A stretch of DNA of 64,000 nucleotides from an uncultured SAR86 cluster bacterium (GCA_902532675.1 CACAIY010000004.1:20068-84067); one strand, 5' to 3'; numbered from the stretch's first letter, positions 48,457 through 59,512 are shown. Translations and numbers: made by a program. Notes: generated by a model from the sequence alone, not told the origin.

Positions 48457-49497
48457 ATGATGTATTCTTCAGTTATAAGAGATTATGGTGATGAGTCATC
48501 TTTTGAGATTGATGAAACTTTACCATTACCAGAACTAAAATCTAACCAAGTTTTAGTGAAAATTTCAGCTAGCTCTATAAATCCAATTGACCTTATGAAA
48601 AGAGAGGGTTACGGGAGATCAATTTTTGAGAAACAAAGAAGAAACAATTTTCCATGGATTTTAGGATCTGACTTTTCTGGTCACGTAGTAAGTGTGGGTC
48701 AAAAAGTTACAAGATTTAAAGAGGGTGATGAGGTGTGGGGCTGTACTTCGAAAGCTAGTAGTGGAACTTATGCCGAGTATGCCGCAATAGATCAAGAGGA
48801 AGTAAATATTAAACCTAAAAATCTAACTTTTGAAGAAGCTGCATCTTTACCTTATGTTTTTTTAACAACCTGGTCAGCAATAGTAAGATGGGCTGGATTG
48901 AGACCTCAAGATCTAAATGAAAGAAAAGTTTTCATACAAGGAGGGGCCGGTGGTGTAGGTACTGCTGCGATTCAGCTATTTAATCACTGGGGTTGTGAAG
49001 TTTCTTCAACATGCAGTGGTAACAATGTTGATTTGCTGCAATCTCTTGGTGCTAAAAAGGTCATTAATTACGAAAGCGAATTATTTCAAGAAGCATTAGA
49101 TGGCCATGATATAGTTTACGACTTATTAGGTGATTCTGTTTTAGATGATTCTATCGAAGAATGTTGTAAGATTTTAAAAAATAATTCCTCATCTCACTAT
49201 ATAACGCTCACCCATCCATTAATGAATACGCTGGATAGTAAAGGTTTGTTATTAGGTGCACCCCATGCATTTTTCTTGAGACAAAAAATAAAATCGGCCT
49301 ACAGACCCATAAATGTTCATTGGTCAATATATAGACCTAGTTTATCTGGTTTGCAAGAATTGACTCATTTAGCAGAAAAAGAAATCATAAAACCAATAAT
49401 TGATTCAATTTATTCTCTTTCAGACATTTCAGAAGCACATAAAAAAGTCGCTACTGGTCACGGTAGTGGTAAGGTCGTTATCAACAATATTTTATAA
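48457..49497 (+). CDS. MDR family NADPH:quinone oxidoreductase-like protein
   Basis: SSINPIDLMKREGYGR, GSDFSGHVVSVG, IQGGAGGVGTAAIQL. Confidence 0.9.
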   Translation: MMYSSVIRDYGDESSFEIDETLPLPELKSNQVLVKISASSINPIDLMKREGYGRSIFEKQRRNNFPWILGSDFSGHVVSVGQKVTRFKEGDEVWGCTSKASSGTYAEYAAIDQEEVNIKPKNLTFEEAASLPYVFLTTWSAIVRWAGLRPQDLNERKVFIQGGAGGVGTAAIQLFNHWGCEVSSTCSGNNVDLLQSLGAKKVINYESELFQEALDGHDIVYDLLGDSVLDDSIEECCKILKNNSSSHYITLTHPLMNTLDSKGLLLGAPHAFFLRQKIKSAYRPINVHWSIYRPSLSGLQELTHLAEKEIIKPIIDSIYSLSDISEAHKKVATGHGSGKVVINNIL

Positions 49498-50232
49498 ATG
49501 ACAAATTTAAGCGTAAACGTTAATAAAATTGCCTGGTTAAGAAATGCTAGAGGGGGCCATACACCCAATATTCTAGAATTATCGGAGTTAATAATAGACT
49601 GTGGCGTTTCCGGTATAACTGTTCACCCAAGACCAGATTTAAGGCACATAACTCCAGAAGATGTTTACACACTTAGAGAGTTAACCAAAAGAAAAAAAGT
49701 TGAATTTAACATTGAAGGTAATCCCTATGCAGAAAGAAACAAACATTACCCTGGTCTCCAAGAAATTATTCAAATAGCTAAGCCAGATCAATGTACGCTT
49801 GTGCCTGATTCTTTAGAACAAATCACTTCTGATCATGGATGGGATTTTATTAACAGAGAAACATCGGAAGATATTGATCTAGTTAATTCCCTAAAAGAAA
49901 ATTCTCATAGAGTTAGTTTTTTTGTAGATCCTATACCTGAGCAACTAGAAAAGGCAAAGGACACTGGAACAGATAGGATAGAATTTTATACAGGACCTTA
50001 CGCAGAAGATCCGGGATTAAACTCAATTGACCCGTTTATTCGGTGCTATGATTTAGCTAGAAACTTAAACTTAGGTGTTAATGCTGGTCATGATCTTGAT
50101 TTACATAATTTAACCTTTTTCTTAGAAAACGTACCAGTGGATGAAGTTTCTATAGGACATGCACTTATTTCAGACTCTTTGATAATGGGAATTGAAAAAA
50201 CAGTAAAACAATATCTTGATCTTTGTAATTGA
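49498..50232 (+). CDS. pdxJ: Pyridoxine 5'-phosphate synthase
   Basis: LSVNVNKIAWLRNARGG, GITVHPRPDLRHI, EFNIEGNP, VNAGHDLDLHNL. Confidence 0.94.
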   Translation: MTNLSVNVNKIAWLRNARGGHTPNILELSELIIDCGVSGITVHPRPDLRHITPEDVYTLRELTKRKKVEFNIEGNPYAERNKHYPGLQEIIQIAKPDQCTLVPDSLEQITSDHGWDFINRETSEDIDLVNSLKENSHRVSFFVDPIPEQLEKAKDTGTDRIEFYTGPYAEDPGLNSIDPFIRCYDLARNLNLGVNAGHDLDLHNLTFFLENVPVDEVSIGHALISDSLIMGIEKTVKQYLDLCN

Positions 50233-50246
50233 GATAAAATGAAAAT

Positions 50247-50567
50247 ATGACAACAGTTATTGAAGAACTAGAACAGCAGGTTAAAGAAAATCCTGTGCTT
50301 TTATACATGAAAGGTTCACCAGATTCACCTCAATGTGGATTTTCATCAAAGGCTTCACAAATTTTGATTGCTTGTGGGAAACCTTTTTCATTCGTAGATA
50401 TACTCACTAATCCTGAGATTAGGGCTAATTTACCTCAATTTTCTAATTGGCCTACATTTCCTCAACTCTTTGTTAATGGAGAGTTAGTTGGTGGTTGCGA
50501 TATCATCACCGAGTTGCATGAAGCAGGAGAGCTTCAGTCAATTATCGATTCGGCTGAAACTGAATAA
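50247..50567 (+). CDS. grxD: Monothiol glutaredoxin (Grx4/GrxD family)
   Basis: CGFS active site, WPTFPQLFVNGELVGGCDII. Confidence 0.94.
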   Translation: MTTVIEELEQQVKENPVLLYMKGSPDSPQCGFSSKASQILIACGKPFSFVDILTNPEIRANLPQFSNWPTFPQLFVNGELVGGCDIITELHEAGELQSIIDSAETE

Positions 50568-50647
50568 AGTCACTCTCTAAAAACAGCTGCTTTTATATAG
50601 CTAATGTGTTAAAAATAGCTATGTAATCTGGCTAATAGGGGAGATGT

Positions 50648-53002
50648 ATGTATAAATTTGTACCGCCTTTTGAACTTAAAGATTCTATCTTAAAGAAAAC
50701 TATAGCTTTTGGTGGCTTAGCTGCCATTTCTTCTTTTGAAAGCAATGAAGTGGTTGCTGCAGAAGAAGAGAGTAATGTCGAAGAAATAATTGTAACTGCT
50801 TCTAAAAGGGAATCTAGGATTGAAGATTTACCTATGAGCGTTCAGGCCATAACTGGAAGTAGACTTGAAAGCGCTAATGTTAATGATTTTATGGATTACG
50901 CCGAATTAATCCCTTCTTTATCATATATTCAGTACGGTCCTGGTAGATCTGCCTTTTATATTCGTGGTACGTCAGACGGTAACTTTGGTAATTTAGCTGG
51001 ACCAAATACAACAGTTGCAATGTATATTGATGAATCTCCCATCAATACAGTAGGCTTAAATCCTGACTTACATGTTTATGATATGGAAAGGATTGAGGTT
51101 CTTAATGGACCTCAGGGAACTTTATACGGTTCTAGCGCGCAAGGAGGAACAGTTAAATTAATAACAAATAAACCTCAAAGAGATGTATTCAAAGCTAGTG
51201 CTGAATTGGATTTTTCTTCTGGACAAGGAATAGATACATCAGAAAGTCTTGAAGCGTTCATTAATGTACCAATTAGTGAAAACATGGCTGCACGTGTATC
51301 TGCATACGACGTAACTGAGGGTGGCTTTATAGACTTAGTTGGAGGTACTAAAACTTTTACCGGTAGCGGCTACACAGTACCTTTAATTGAAGCTGAAGAC
51401 CATAATGAAAGTGAAGTACGAGGATTCAGAGCGTCCTTAAGAGCTTGGGTTAATGATAATCTTACGGCAACTCTTACTCATATAAATCAAGAATCTTATA
51501 CAGTAGGAAGTTGGGATCACCAACCAGATACTTTAGGTAAGTTGAAGAGTAATAAAGTTATTTCTGAATTTACTGATGATGAATGGAATCAAACAAGTTT
51601 AACTTTAGAAGGTAGTTTTAATGATACTTCCTTTACTTATGCGGGTACTTTTTTTGATAGAGATGTTAGATATCTGTGGGATTACAATGATTACGTTGAG
51701 TACTATCAATTAGATAGCACTGGCGTGAATGGTTTCGGATATGCAAGTTATTATACTTGTGATTATTATTCTTATTATTACTACGGCACTTTTGAAGGTG
51801 CTTGCAATGATCCAACAATGTGGGCTGACTATTCTCTTAATATGGAAAGAGAAACTCATGAGCTAAGGTTTGCTGGTGGTGAGGACGGAGACCAATTGCA
51901 ATGGTTAATAGGTGTTTTCTATGACAAATTAGAAAATCCTTATAAATACACATATCTATGGCCAGGTATGCAAAGTTACTACTCTGATGGAAGTTGGGGA
52001 GGAACAGGCATTTCAGGTAGAGAAGGTATCTGGTGGGAAGCAGATAATATCCGAGAAGATGAAACTAAAGCTATTTATGGTGAAGCAATTGTAGCGCTCG
52101 ATGAAAATACAGATCTAACTCTTGGCTTAAGGGCATTCGACTCGGAGATACTATTTAATGCAAAAGATGGATACTTTGGTGGATTTGGTCTTGATTATTA
52201 TGGCCATGAAGCAAATAGAACTGAGGAAGATTCTGGTATATCTCCAAAAATCGCCATATCTAGAAAGTTAGAAAATGATGCTTTAGTTTACTTTAATTAT
52301 TCTCAGGGTTATAGGCCTGCGGGAACTAATAGAACCAATAAGAATAGTGATGCAGCTCCGCTGTACTATGACTCAGATGAATTAAATAATTATGAGATAG
52401 GGTATAAGTACGCAAACTCGGATGCAACGCTCAGGTTTAATGCAGCCTTATATTTAATGGATTGGAAAGACATGCAAACGGCTGTTTATGATAGAGATTT
52501 AGCTACGATACAATTTAATACGAATATAGGTGATGCTGAAATAAAAGGACTAGAATTTGATTTGTCGTATTTAGCGCAAAATGGTTTCAATTTTATTTTA
52601 GGAGGTTCAATTATTGATCCTAAGCTTAAAGATGACTTTGTTTTAAACGGAACTGTTCAAGCAACTTCTGGTACTCAACTTGCCAATGTAGCTAAAAGAA
52701 AGTTGTCATTATCAATTAACAGAGAATTTACAGCATTTAATGGCTTAGATGGATATTTTGATTTAAATGTTTCACGCACTGGAGAAAGAAAATCATCTGT
52801 AACGAATCCTGTAGATCAGCCAAGATATACTCTTGCAAATCTTTCAACATCAATATCCTCAGATAATTGGGAGGGTGTACTTTATATTGATAATCTTACG
52901 GATCAACAGGCTGTTATCTGGGAATACCAAGGTTATAGACCTGAAACTAAATTTACAAATAGACCAAGGGAAACCGGTATAAGACTAAAGTATAAATTTT
53001 AG
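50648..53002 (+). CDS. TonB-dependent outer-membrane receptor
   Basis: EEIIVTASKRESRIEDLPMSVQAITG TonB box/plug, IEVLNGPQGTLYGSSAQGGTVKLIT, C-terminal GIRLKYKF. Confidence 0.93.
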   Translation: MYKFVPPFELKDSILKKTIAFGGLAAISSFESNEVVAAEEESNVEEIIVTASKRESRIEDLPMSVQAITGSRLESANVNDFMDYAELIPSLSYIQYGPGRSAFYIRGTSDGNFGNLAGPNTTVAMYIDESPINTVGLNPDLHVYDMERIEVLNGPQGTLYGSSAQGGTVKLITNKPQRDVFKASAELDFSSGQGIDTSESLEAFINVPISENMAARVSAYDVTEGGFIDLVGGTKTFTGSGYTVPLIEAEDHNESEVRGFRASLRAWVNDNLTATLTHINQESYTVGSWDHQPDTLGKLKSNKVISEFTDDEWNQTSLTLEGSFNDTSFTYAGTFFDRDVRYLWDYNDYVEYYQLDSTGVNGFGYASYYTCDYYSYYYYGTFEGACNDPTMWADYSLNMERETHELRFAGGEDGDQLQWLIGVFYDKLENPYKYTYLWPGMQSYYSDGSWGGTGISGREGIWWEADNIREDETKAIYGEAIVALDENTDLTLGLRAFDSEILFNAKDGYFGGFGLDYYGHEANRTEEDSGISPKIAISRKLENDALVYFNYSQGYRPAGTNRTNKNSDAAPLYYDSDELNNYEIGYKYANSDATLRFNAALYLMDWKDMQTAVYDRDLATIQFNTNIGDAEIKGLEFDLSYLAQNGFNFILGGSIIDPKLKDDFVLNGTVQATSGTQLANVAKRKLSLSINREFTAFNGLDGYFDLNVSRTGERKSSVTNPVDQPRYTLANLSTSISSDNWEGVLYIDNLTDQQAVIWEYQGYRPETKFTNRPRETGIRLKYKF

Positions 53003-53005
53003 ATT

Positions 53006-53902
53006 TTAGAGTACTTCTTTTAGTTTCTTGATATATGAAGGTTTTGTCCTACAGCAACCTGCAATAATTGAAGCTCCATTTTCTACCCATTTGATTGCTT
53101 CTTCAGCGTATCTATCTTCATCAATTTCAGTAGCAGTTGAACGATGTTCTAATTCTGGTTGTTTACTAACACCTGTATTTTGATTATTTGTTAAAACTAA
53201 TTCTGGGTTTGCATATCCACCGATTGGTTTTGATGTTATTTCTTTTATTGAAGCTAATGCTTCTGTGATCATATTAGCCCCACAACAATTTATCAGATAT
53301 GCATCAGCTCTTAGATCTTTTATTTCATTACACGCGTCTACAATATTTTCTCCACTCGGCAAGAGGTTCATTCTGTTACCCATAAGAGTCCAACTTAACC
53401 AAATTTCTGCGCTAGAATTTGCAACACAAGCGAGAGCGCTTTTTGCTTCTAGTGTACTCGACATTGTTTCACAAATAATAATGTCCACTTCATTTTCTAA
53501 AATAGCAGCAATCTCTGTGTATTGTTCAATCATTTTATCTTGATCTTGAACTAAATCAGCTCGATAACTTGTTTCTAATGGGGGAAGGGAACCAGCGAGT
53601 TTAATATCTTGATTAGATTCTTTTATAGCATCCTTTCCAAGTTCTACAGATTTAATTGTTAAATCCACTAGCTCATCCGCCCTATTAACTCTTTCTAAGA
53701 GAGGCTGAGTAACAGCGTAATTATTGATAGTTATAAAGTCGCTACCTGCTTCTATATAATCTAAATGGATTTGTTTTATTTCATCAGGGTGTTCTGTTAA
53801 AGCTAAAGCAGACCAAATAGATTCGGTATGAGAAGGCACCTCAATGCCTCTATCTCTTAATTCAGTTCCTAAAGCTCCATCACCAATAATGATATTTTTC
53901 AT
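53006..53902 (-). CDS. Homocysteine S-methyltransferase family protein
   Basis: IGDGALGTELRDRG, LINCCGAN, SIIAGCCRTKPSYI zinc-binding cysteines. Confidence 0.9.
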   Translation of the reverse strand: MKNIIIGDGALGTELRDRGIEVPSHTESIWSALALTEHPDEIKQIHLDYIEAGSDFITINNYAVTQPLLERVNRADELVDLTIKSVELGKDAIKESNQDIKLAGSLPPLETSYRADLVQDQDKMIEQYTEIAAILENEVDIIICETMSSTLEAKSALACVANSSAEIWLSWTLMGNRMNLLPSGENIVDACNEIKDLRADAYLINCCGANMITEALASIKEITSKPIGGYANPELVLTNNQNTGVSKQPELEHRSTATEIDEDRYAEEAIKWVENGASIIAGCCRTKPSYIKKLKEVL

Positions 53903-54657
53903 AATACTTCTATCAAATAATCTAAAACTTTGTTCGGATCTTCAGCCATTAAGGTATGCCCCGAATCTGCAATTTGTTTAACGTCAGGATTCTTAAAGCT
54001 ATCTATTAAATCAACCGCCTTTCTAGTTGGAGTAAGATAATCATTTGAACCTAATATTAATTGTACTTTAGCGGTCACTTTCTTAGCTTTTTCAAGACCA
54101 CCTTTAAAATTACTACATGCCAATAGATCGTTGTAAATGACCCCTTTTTTTGATTGTTGCATTAATCTTCTTGTTGATTCAGTCATCCAAATTCCAGGAT
54201 TTTTATTTCTTCCTATTCGTGCTTGATGGCTATAACCCATAAAAGTTAGTATATCGATAGCTTTTTGAACATCAGATTTTGCAAATTCTAACAATTGATC
54301 ATTTACTTGCATTGGGTATGCGGTTCCTATTAAAGACATAGATTTAACTCTATGAGGCTGAGAAGATGCCATTTCTAGTGCTATAAGAGAACCCATACTA
54401 TGGCCAACAATGGAACATTTTTTAACGGAATTATTGTCTAACAATTTGAATACTTGATCTGAAAAGTCAGATATAGAAGAAATAAGTTTCCCTGAACTCT
54501 TTCCATGACCCGGTAGATCAATAGATAAAACATCTCTATTCTTTCTTAAAAAATACCTAACTGACGAGGTCCATACAGAATGATCCATGCCTGTGCCATG
54601 AATAAAGACAATTGGCTCAGAATTTTTCTTTAATTTTTTTGTTGGAAAATAATACAT
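53899..54657 (-). CDS. Alpha/beta hydrolase
   Basis: FIHGTGMDHSVW, DLPGHGKS, VGHSMGSLIAL. Confidence 0.9.
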   Translation of the reverse strand: MYYFPTKKLKKNSEPIVFIHGTGMDHSVWTSSVRYFLRKNRDVLSIDLPGHGKSSGKLISSISDFSDQVFKLLDNNSVKKCSIVGHSMGSLIALEMASSQPHRVKSMSLIGTAYPMQVNDQLLEFAKSDVQKAIDILTFMGYSHQARIGRNKNPGIWMTESTRRLMQQSKKGVIYNDLLACSNFKGGLEKAKKVTAKVQLILGSNDYLTPTRKAVDLIDSFKNPDVKQIADSGHTLMAEDPNKVLDYLIEVL

Positions 54658-55952
54658 TATTTTCTAGTTGAATAAGTTAATGCTTCGTCTAAGTCCTCTA
54701 TAAGATCATCGCAGTCTTCTATACCAACTGATAAACGTATTGTGGATTCAGTTATTCCTGCTTTTTTTAGTGCATCAGTGCTCATTCTATGATGAGTGGT
54801 GCTTGCGGGATGTATTACCAGTGATTTAGCATCTCCAACATTGGCTAAATGTGAAAATAAATTTAATTGTTCAATAAACTTTTTGCCTGTTTCTTTATTT
54901 CCTTCTAATTGAAAAGTAAAAACAGCACCACATCCTTTAGGCAGTATATCTTTTGCTAATTTATAATCTGGATGGTTTTCTAGTTCAGGGTAACAAACAC
55001 TTTTAACAGATTGATGTGAGTTTAAAAAATCTACAATAGATCTTGTATTTTGTATATGTCTTTCCATTCTTAGGTTTAGTGTCTCAATACCCTGTAAAAC
55101 TAAAAAGGCTGTATGAGGACTCATGCAGGCACCAAAATCTCTAGCTCCTTCTTTTCTAGCTCTATTGATATAAGCAGCAGGGCCATATTCATCTACAAAG
55201 TTCATGTCATGAAAACCTTCATAAGGTTCAGTTAAAGTTTTAAATTTCGTAGAGGAGCTCCAATCAAATTTACCTCCATCAACCAAAAGACCGCCTATCA
55301 CTACTCCATGACCTGAAAGGAATTTAGTGGCTGAATGAAAAATTAGATCTGCACCCATCGAAAAGGGTTGCATTAAATAAGGAGTGGTAAAAGTAGAATC
55401 TACTAATAAAGGTATATTATTATCGTGAGCAATTTTTGATACTTTTGGTATGTTGAGAACATCTAACCCAGGGTTGCCTAAAGTCTCGCCGAATATAAGT
55501 TTTGTATTCTTTTTGATATTCTTTTTTATATCATTTGGCTTTCGTAAATCTACAAAAGTAGTATCTATACCAAATCTTGGAAGCGTGTACTCTAATAGAT
55601 TGTGACTTCCTCCATACAAGCTCTTAGAAGCTATTATATGAGATCCTTTTTCTAGAATAGTGGTAATAGCTAGAACAAGAGCAGCTTGACCACTTGCAGT
55701 TGTAATAGCTCCTATACCACCCTCTAGAGCACTAATCCTTTCTTCTAGAACAGCATTGGTAGGGTTGGTTATTCTTGAATAGACATGACCTGCACGTTCA
55801 ACATTAAATATTCCAGCTGCAGTTTCTGTATCAGGAAAAACAAATGAAGAAGTTTGATAAATAGGTGTTGATCTAGCACCAAAATCTGAATCTGGTCGTT
55901 GCCCAGCATGTAACGATAGAGTACTAGGCTTTAAGTCTTTAGGTTTTTTCAT
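54657..55952 (-). CDS. metY: O-acetylhomoserine aminocarboxypropyltransferase/sulfhydrylase-like Cys/Met metabolism PLP enzyme
   Basis: [41 protein letters not shown], 431 aa length typical of MetY. Confidence 0.88.
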   Translation of the reverse strand: MKKPKDLKPSTLSLHAGQRPDSDFGARSTPIYQTSSFVFPDTETAAGIFNVERAGHVYSRITNPTNAVLEERISALEGGIGAITTASGQAALVLAITTILEKGSHIIASKSLYGGSHNLLEYTLPRFGIDTTFVDLRKPNDIKKNIKKNTKLIFGETLGNPGLDVLNIPKVSKIAHDNNIPLLVDSTFTTPYLMQPFSMGADLIFHSATKFLSGHGVVIGGLLVDGGKFDWSSSTKFKTLTEPYEGFHDMNFVDEYGPAAYINRARKEGARDFGACMSPHTAFLVLQGIETLNLRMERHIQNTRSIVDFLNSHQSVKSVCYPELENHPDYKLAKDILPKGCGAVFTFQLEGNKETGKKFIEQLNLFSHLANVGDAKSLVIHPASTTHHRMSTDALKKAGITESTIRLSVGIEDCDDLIEDLDEALTYSTRK

Positions 55953-55956
55953 GCGC

Positions 55957-57471
55957 TTATTGTATTAATTCTCGGTAAATAGATATAGCCATTAATGGAT
56001 AAATTAACATTAAGGGAAGGGAAGTTATTAAAATAATATCTAAAGCTACACTATGATCAGAGTATATAACTAATGCAGCAGGTAGGATTCCTAATATTAT
56101 TGCCCAAAATAAACGTAATTTCTTATCAGGTTCTTTATTTTCATTTGAAGTCTTCATGACATGGTATGAAATGACGTAGGACATTGAATCATATGAAGTT
56201 GTTACAAATATGATCGTAATTAAGCAAAATATAAAAACCATAAGTATTTCAAAAGATAAATTCTTTACTACAGCAATTGCTGTATCTGCATGACCATACG
56301 AATTCATGCTTTGTATGACTGAAAACTCACCTGATAGCTCAAGATTCATAGCATATCCGCCTAAAATCATATAAAAAAGCCACGTTCCAAGCGTTCCAAA
56401 GAATAACATGCCTAGAATAACTTGCCTTAAGGTTCTTCCTCTAGAAATTCTAGCAATAAATAAACCGACAAGAGGTCCAAACGCTACCCACCAAGCCCAG
56501 TAAAAGATTGTCCATTCTTCTGCGAATTGTGATTCTTCAGAGATTCCTAGTGTACTCATGTCCCAAAAATGCGTTATTGAAAAAAGCAATCCTGAAACAG
56601 ATGTTTGAATTAAGCCAACAATATCCGTTGAAAATATAATGATTAACAAGAAAACTAAAGCCAGAATAAGATTAAAATTACTTAAATTTTTAATACCTTT
56701 ATCCAATCCCCTATAAACGCTATAACCAAACAATCCCACACATAGACAGATTACTAGAATATCTAGATATAAACCCTTGTTTAAATTAAAGATTTCCGAA
56801 AATCCTGAAGAAAGCATGGGAATATAGGAGCCTATAGTTCCACCGGCTGCACCTACCGTAGCTAAGATAAAGATTAGATCTATGAAGCGACCAAATAAGG
56901 TACTTTCTATGTTTGAAATACCTAGTCCACTTAAACTTGAACTCAATCTTAGTGAGTTAAGATTATATTTGTAAAAGGCTATAGAAAGAGCAATAGCAGG
57001 AATACCATATATAGACCACGCACTAATTCCCCAATGAAATAAGCCGTAGGCTGTCGCAAGAGAAAATGATTCGGTTGAATAAGGATCGATGCCAAAAGGA
57101 GGAATTCCTACGTAATAAGACCATTCTACACCTGACCAGTAAATAATTCCTCCTCCTATACCTGAGCAAAAGAGCATACCTACCCAGCTAAGATAAGAAA
57201 ATTCTGCTGATGCTTGATTTCCGCCAAATTTATAAGTTCCAAATTTAGAAAAACACAAGAAGAGTAAGAAGAAAAAACAAAATAGAGTGAGTATTAGATA
57301 CGAAGGCCCAAATACACTGACAATTGATTTATAAGATAAATCTATTGTTCTCTTTGCAAACTCTGCGTCATAAAGGATGAAAGTGGCAATAAATAGAACA
57401 GAAAACAAACTAATTGATAAAGTTATTTTATCTACTCCTAGTTTGTCTAGCTGCCTGTTTACTACTTCCAT
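55957..57471 (-). CDS. BCCT family betaine/carnitine/choline-type transporter
   Basis: GIGGGIIYWSGVEWSYY, FHWGISAWSIYGIPAIALSIAFY, WTIFYWAWWVAFGPLVGLFIARISRGRTLRQV. Confidence 0.93.
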   Translation of the reverse strand: MEVVNRQLDKLGVDKITLSISLFSVLFIATFILYDAEFAKRTIDLSYKSIVSVFGPSYLILTLFCFFFLLFLCFSKFGTYKFGGNQASAEFSYLSWVGMLFCSGIGGGIIYWSGVEWSYYVGIPPFGIDPYSTESFSLATAYGLFHWGISAWSIYGIPAIALSIAFYKYNLNSLRLSSSLSGLGISNIESTLFGRFIDLIFILATVGAAGGTIGSYIPMLSSGFSEIFNLNKGLYLDILVICLCVGLFGYSVYRGLDKGIKNLSNFNLILALVFLLIIIFSTDIVGLIQTSVSGLLFSITHFWDMSTLGISEESQFAEEWTIFYWAWWVAFGPLVGLFIARISRGRTLRQVILGMLFFGTLGTWLFYMILGGYAMNLELSGEFSVIQSMNSYGHADTAIAVVKNLSFEILMVFIFCLITIIFVTTSYDSMSYVISYHVMKTSNENKEPDKKLRLFWAIILGILPAALVIYSDHSVALDIILITSLPLMLIYPLMAISIYRELIQ

Positions 57472-57508
57472 AGATGAAGCATAACCTTGACTAGGCTAGA
57501 ATGTAAGG

Positions 57509-59512
57509 GTGAAAGAAGAATCAGACAATCAAGTGAGTCTAGAAACGGCCTATAAAAACGCCGGTGATTTATTAAAAAAAAATGAATTTAATTTAGCTGA
57601 AAAGCAATTATCTGAAATTCTTAAAAAATTTCCAAATGATCCTAACGCCCTAAGGTTGAGCGGCGTATCTAGTTTAGAACAGGAAAAGCCTGAAGTTGCA
57701 CTAATACCTTTACAGAAAGCGATAAGAGTAGCTCCTAAATTTCTTCAAGCACATGAAAATCTTGCCCAAGCCTGGACACAACTTGGAGACTTAAACAAAG
57801 CAGAAGTATGTTTTAAAAAATGTCTAGAATTAGATGCATCTAATTTTTCTAATTGGAAGGCTTTAGGAGATGTTCTTTCGGATCAAGGGAAAGATGAGGA
57901 AGCAGACAAGGCTTATAAGAATGCAATATCTACAGACAAGAAGTACCTTGATCTTCAAAAAGCCATGAGCCAAGTTCAAAAGGGCAATCTAGGAGAAGCT
58001 GAAAAAATATATAGAGAAATACTTTCTGATGATCCAAACAATGTAGATGCATTAAGATTGCTGGCCCTGTTAGCTTCTAGAACAGGAGCTGTTGATCAAG
58101 CTATAAACATGTTAGAAAACTGTACAAAGATAGCGCCAGACTATGCCTTAGCTTGGGAAAACCTAGCTAAGATGTATAGACAAAAAGATGATCCTGATAG
58201 CCTGCAGAAAGCTGCTTTTTGTTTTAGAAAAGCAACTGAATTGAGACCAAATTGGGCAGAAGGATGGGCAGGATTAGGGACCATGCAGACTCGTAGCTCA
58301 CAACATGAAGAAGGCATTGAATCCTATAAAAAGTCTATTGAACTTAAAACTAATCAGCCTAAAGTACATTTAAGTCTTGGTCACGTTTATAAGACTACAG
58401 GCAATCAAGAAGCTTGTATAAGTTCTTACAATGAAGCAATCAGTTTTGATAATAATTTTGGCGAGGCTTATTGGAGCTTAGCTAATTTAAAAACTTATAA
58501 ATTTAGCGGTGAAGAAATTTCAAGTATGGAAAAGAAGATAGAGTTGACTGAAGTTCCAGAAAGAGAAAAAGTACATTTCTTATTTTCTCTCGGAAAAGCT
58601 TTTGAAGATATGGGTAACTATGACGAATCTTTTGAATACTACAAAAGAGGCAATGATCTTAATAGAGGAAGAACTACATACGACCCTAAAGCTATAGAAG
58701 CTTTATCTGAAAGATTAAAGCAATTCTTCACAGAAGAAAGGTTTCAAGAAAATAAGGATTTTGGCGATAATTCAAGTGCACCTATTTTTATAGTAGGTCT
58801 TCCTAGATCCGGCTCTACACTTATAGAACAAATACTTGCTTCACATAGCAAAATAGAAGGAACTATGGAGCTCCCCAATATAATGAATATTGCAAGAAAA
58901 TTAGGGAACAGCACTAAAGATAGAACAGCCTATCCAGAAGTTATTGAAAGCTTGCAGGGCTCTGATTTAACTGATTTAGGAAAATCATTCATAGAAGAAA
59001 CGCAATTTCTTAGAACAGGCAAACAATATTTTATTGATAAGATGCCTAATAATTTTAGCCATATTGGGTTGATAAAGTTAATTCTTCCCAATGCCAAGGT
59101 CATTGATGCTAGAAGAAACCCTATGGATACTTGTTTTAGTTGTTTTAAACAACTTTTTGCAAGAGGGCAAGCCTTCACCTATGATCTATCAGAAATTGCT
59201 AGATATTATGTAAATTACGTAAATTTAATGGATCATTGGGATAAAGTTTTACCCGGTTACGTATTCAAAGTACAACATGAAGATCTTATAAACAATCAGG
59301 AAGGTGTTACTAGAGATTTAATTGATTTTTGTGAAGTAGATTTTGAATCGTCAACCTTAGAATTCTATAAAACTAAAAGGGCTGTTAAAACAGCAAGTTC
59401 TGAACAAGTAAGACAACCTATAAACACAAAAGGTGTAAACCAGTGGAAAAATTATGAATCCCACTTAAAGGATTTGAAATTCCATCTTGAATCTATAATA
59501 ACGACTTCCTAG
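57509..59512 (+). CDS. TPR-repeat sulfotransferase family protein (GTG start)
   Basis: Multiple TPR units then IFIVGLPRSGSTLIEQILASH PAPS-binding loop. Confidence 0.9.
   Translation: MKEESDNQVSLETAYKNAGDLLKKNEFNLAEKQLSEILKKFPNDPNALRLSGVSSLEQEKPEVALIPLQKAIRVAPKFLQAHENLAQAWTQLGDLNKAEVCFKKCLELDASNFSNWKALGDVLSDQGKDEEADKAYKNAISTDKKYLDLQKAMSQVQKGNLGEAEKIYREILSDDPNNVDALRLLALLASRTGAVDQAINMLENCTKIAPDYALAWENLAKMYRQKDDPDSLQKAAFCFRKATELRPNWAEGWAGLGTMQTRSSQHEEGIESYKKSIELKTNQPKVHLSLGHVYKTTGNQEACISSYNEAISFDNNFGEAYWSLANLKTYKFSGEEISSMEKKIELTEVPEREKVHFLFSLGKAFEDMGNYDESFEYYKRGNDLNRGRTTYDPKAIEALSERLKQFFTEERFQENKDFGDNSSAPIFIVGLPRSGSTLIEQILASHSKIEGTMELPNIMNIARKLGNSTKDRTAYPEVIESLQGSDLTDLGKSFIEETQFLRTGKQYFIDKMPNNFSHIGLIKLILPNAKVIDARRNPMDTCFSCFKQLFARGQAFTYDLSEIARYYVNYVNLMDHWDKVLPGYVFKVQHEDLINNQEGVTRDLIDFCEVDFESSTLEFYKTKRAVKTASSEQVRQPINTKGVNQWKNYESHLKDLKFHLESIITTS

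Noticed and set aside
51745-51806. Tyr-rich stretch of the TonB receptor as a frameshift or repeat artefact
   Set aside because: The reading frame continues with normal TonB-receptor sequence on both sides and the codons are mixed TAT/TAC, so it looks like real coding sequence.
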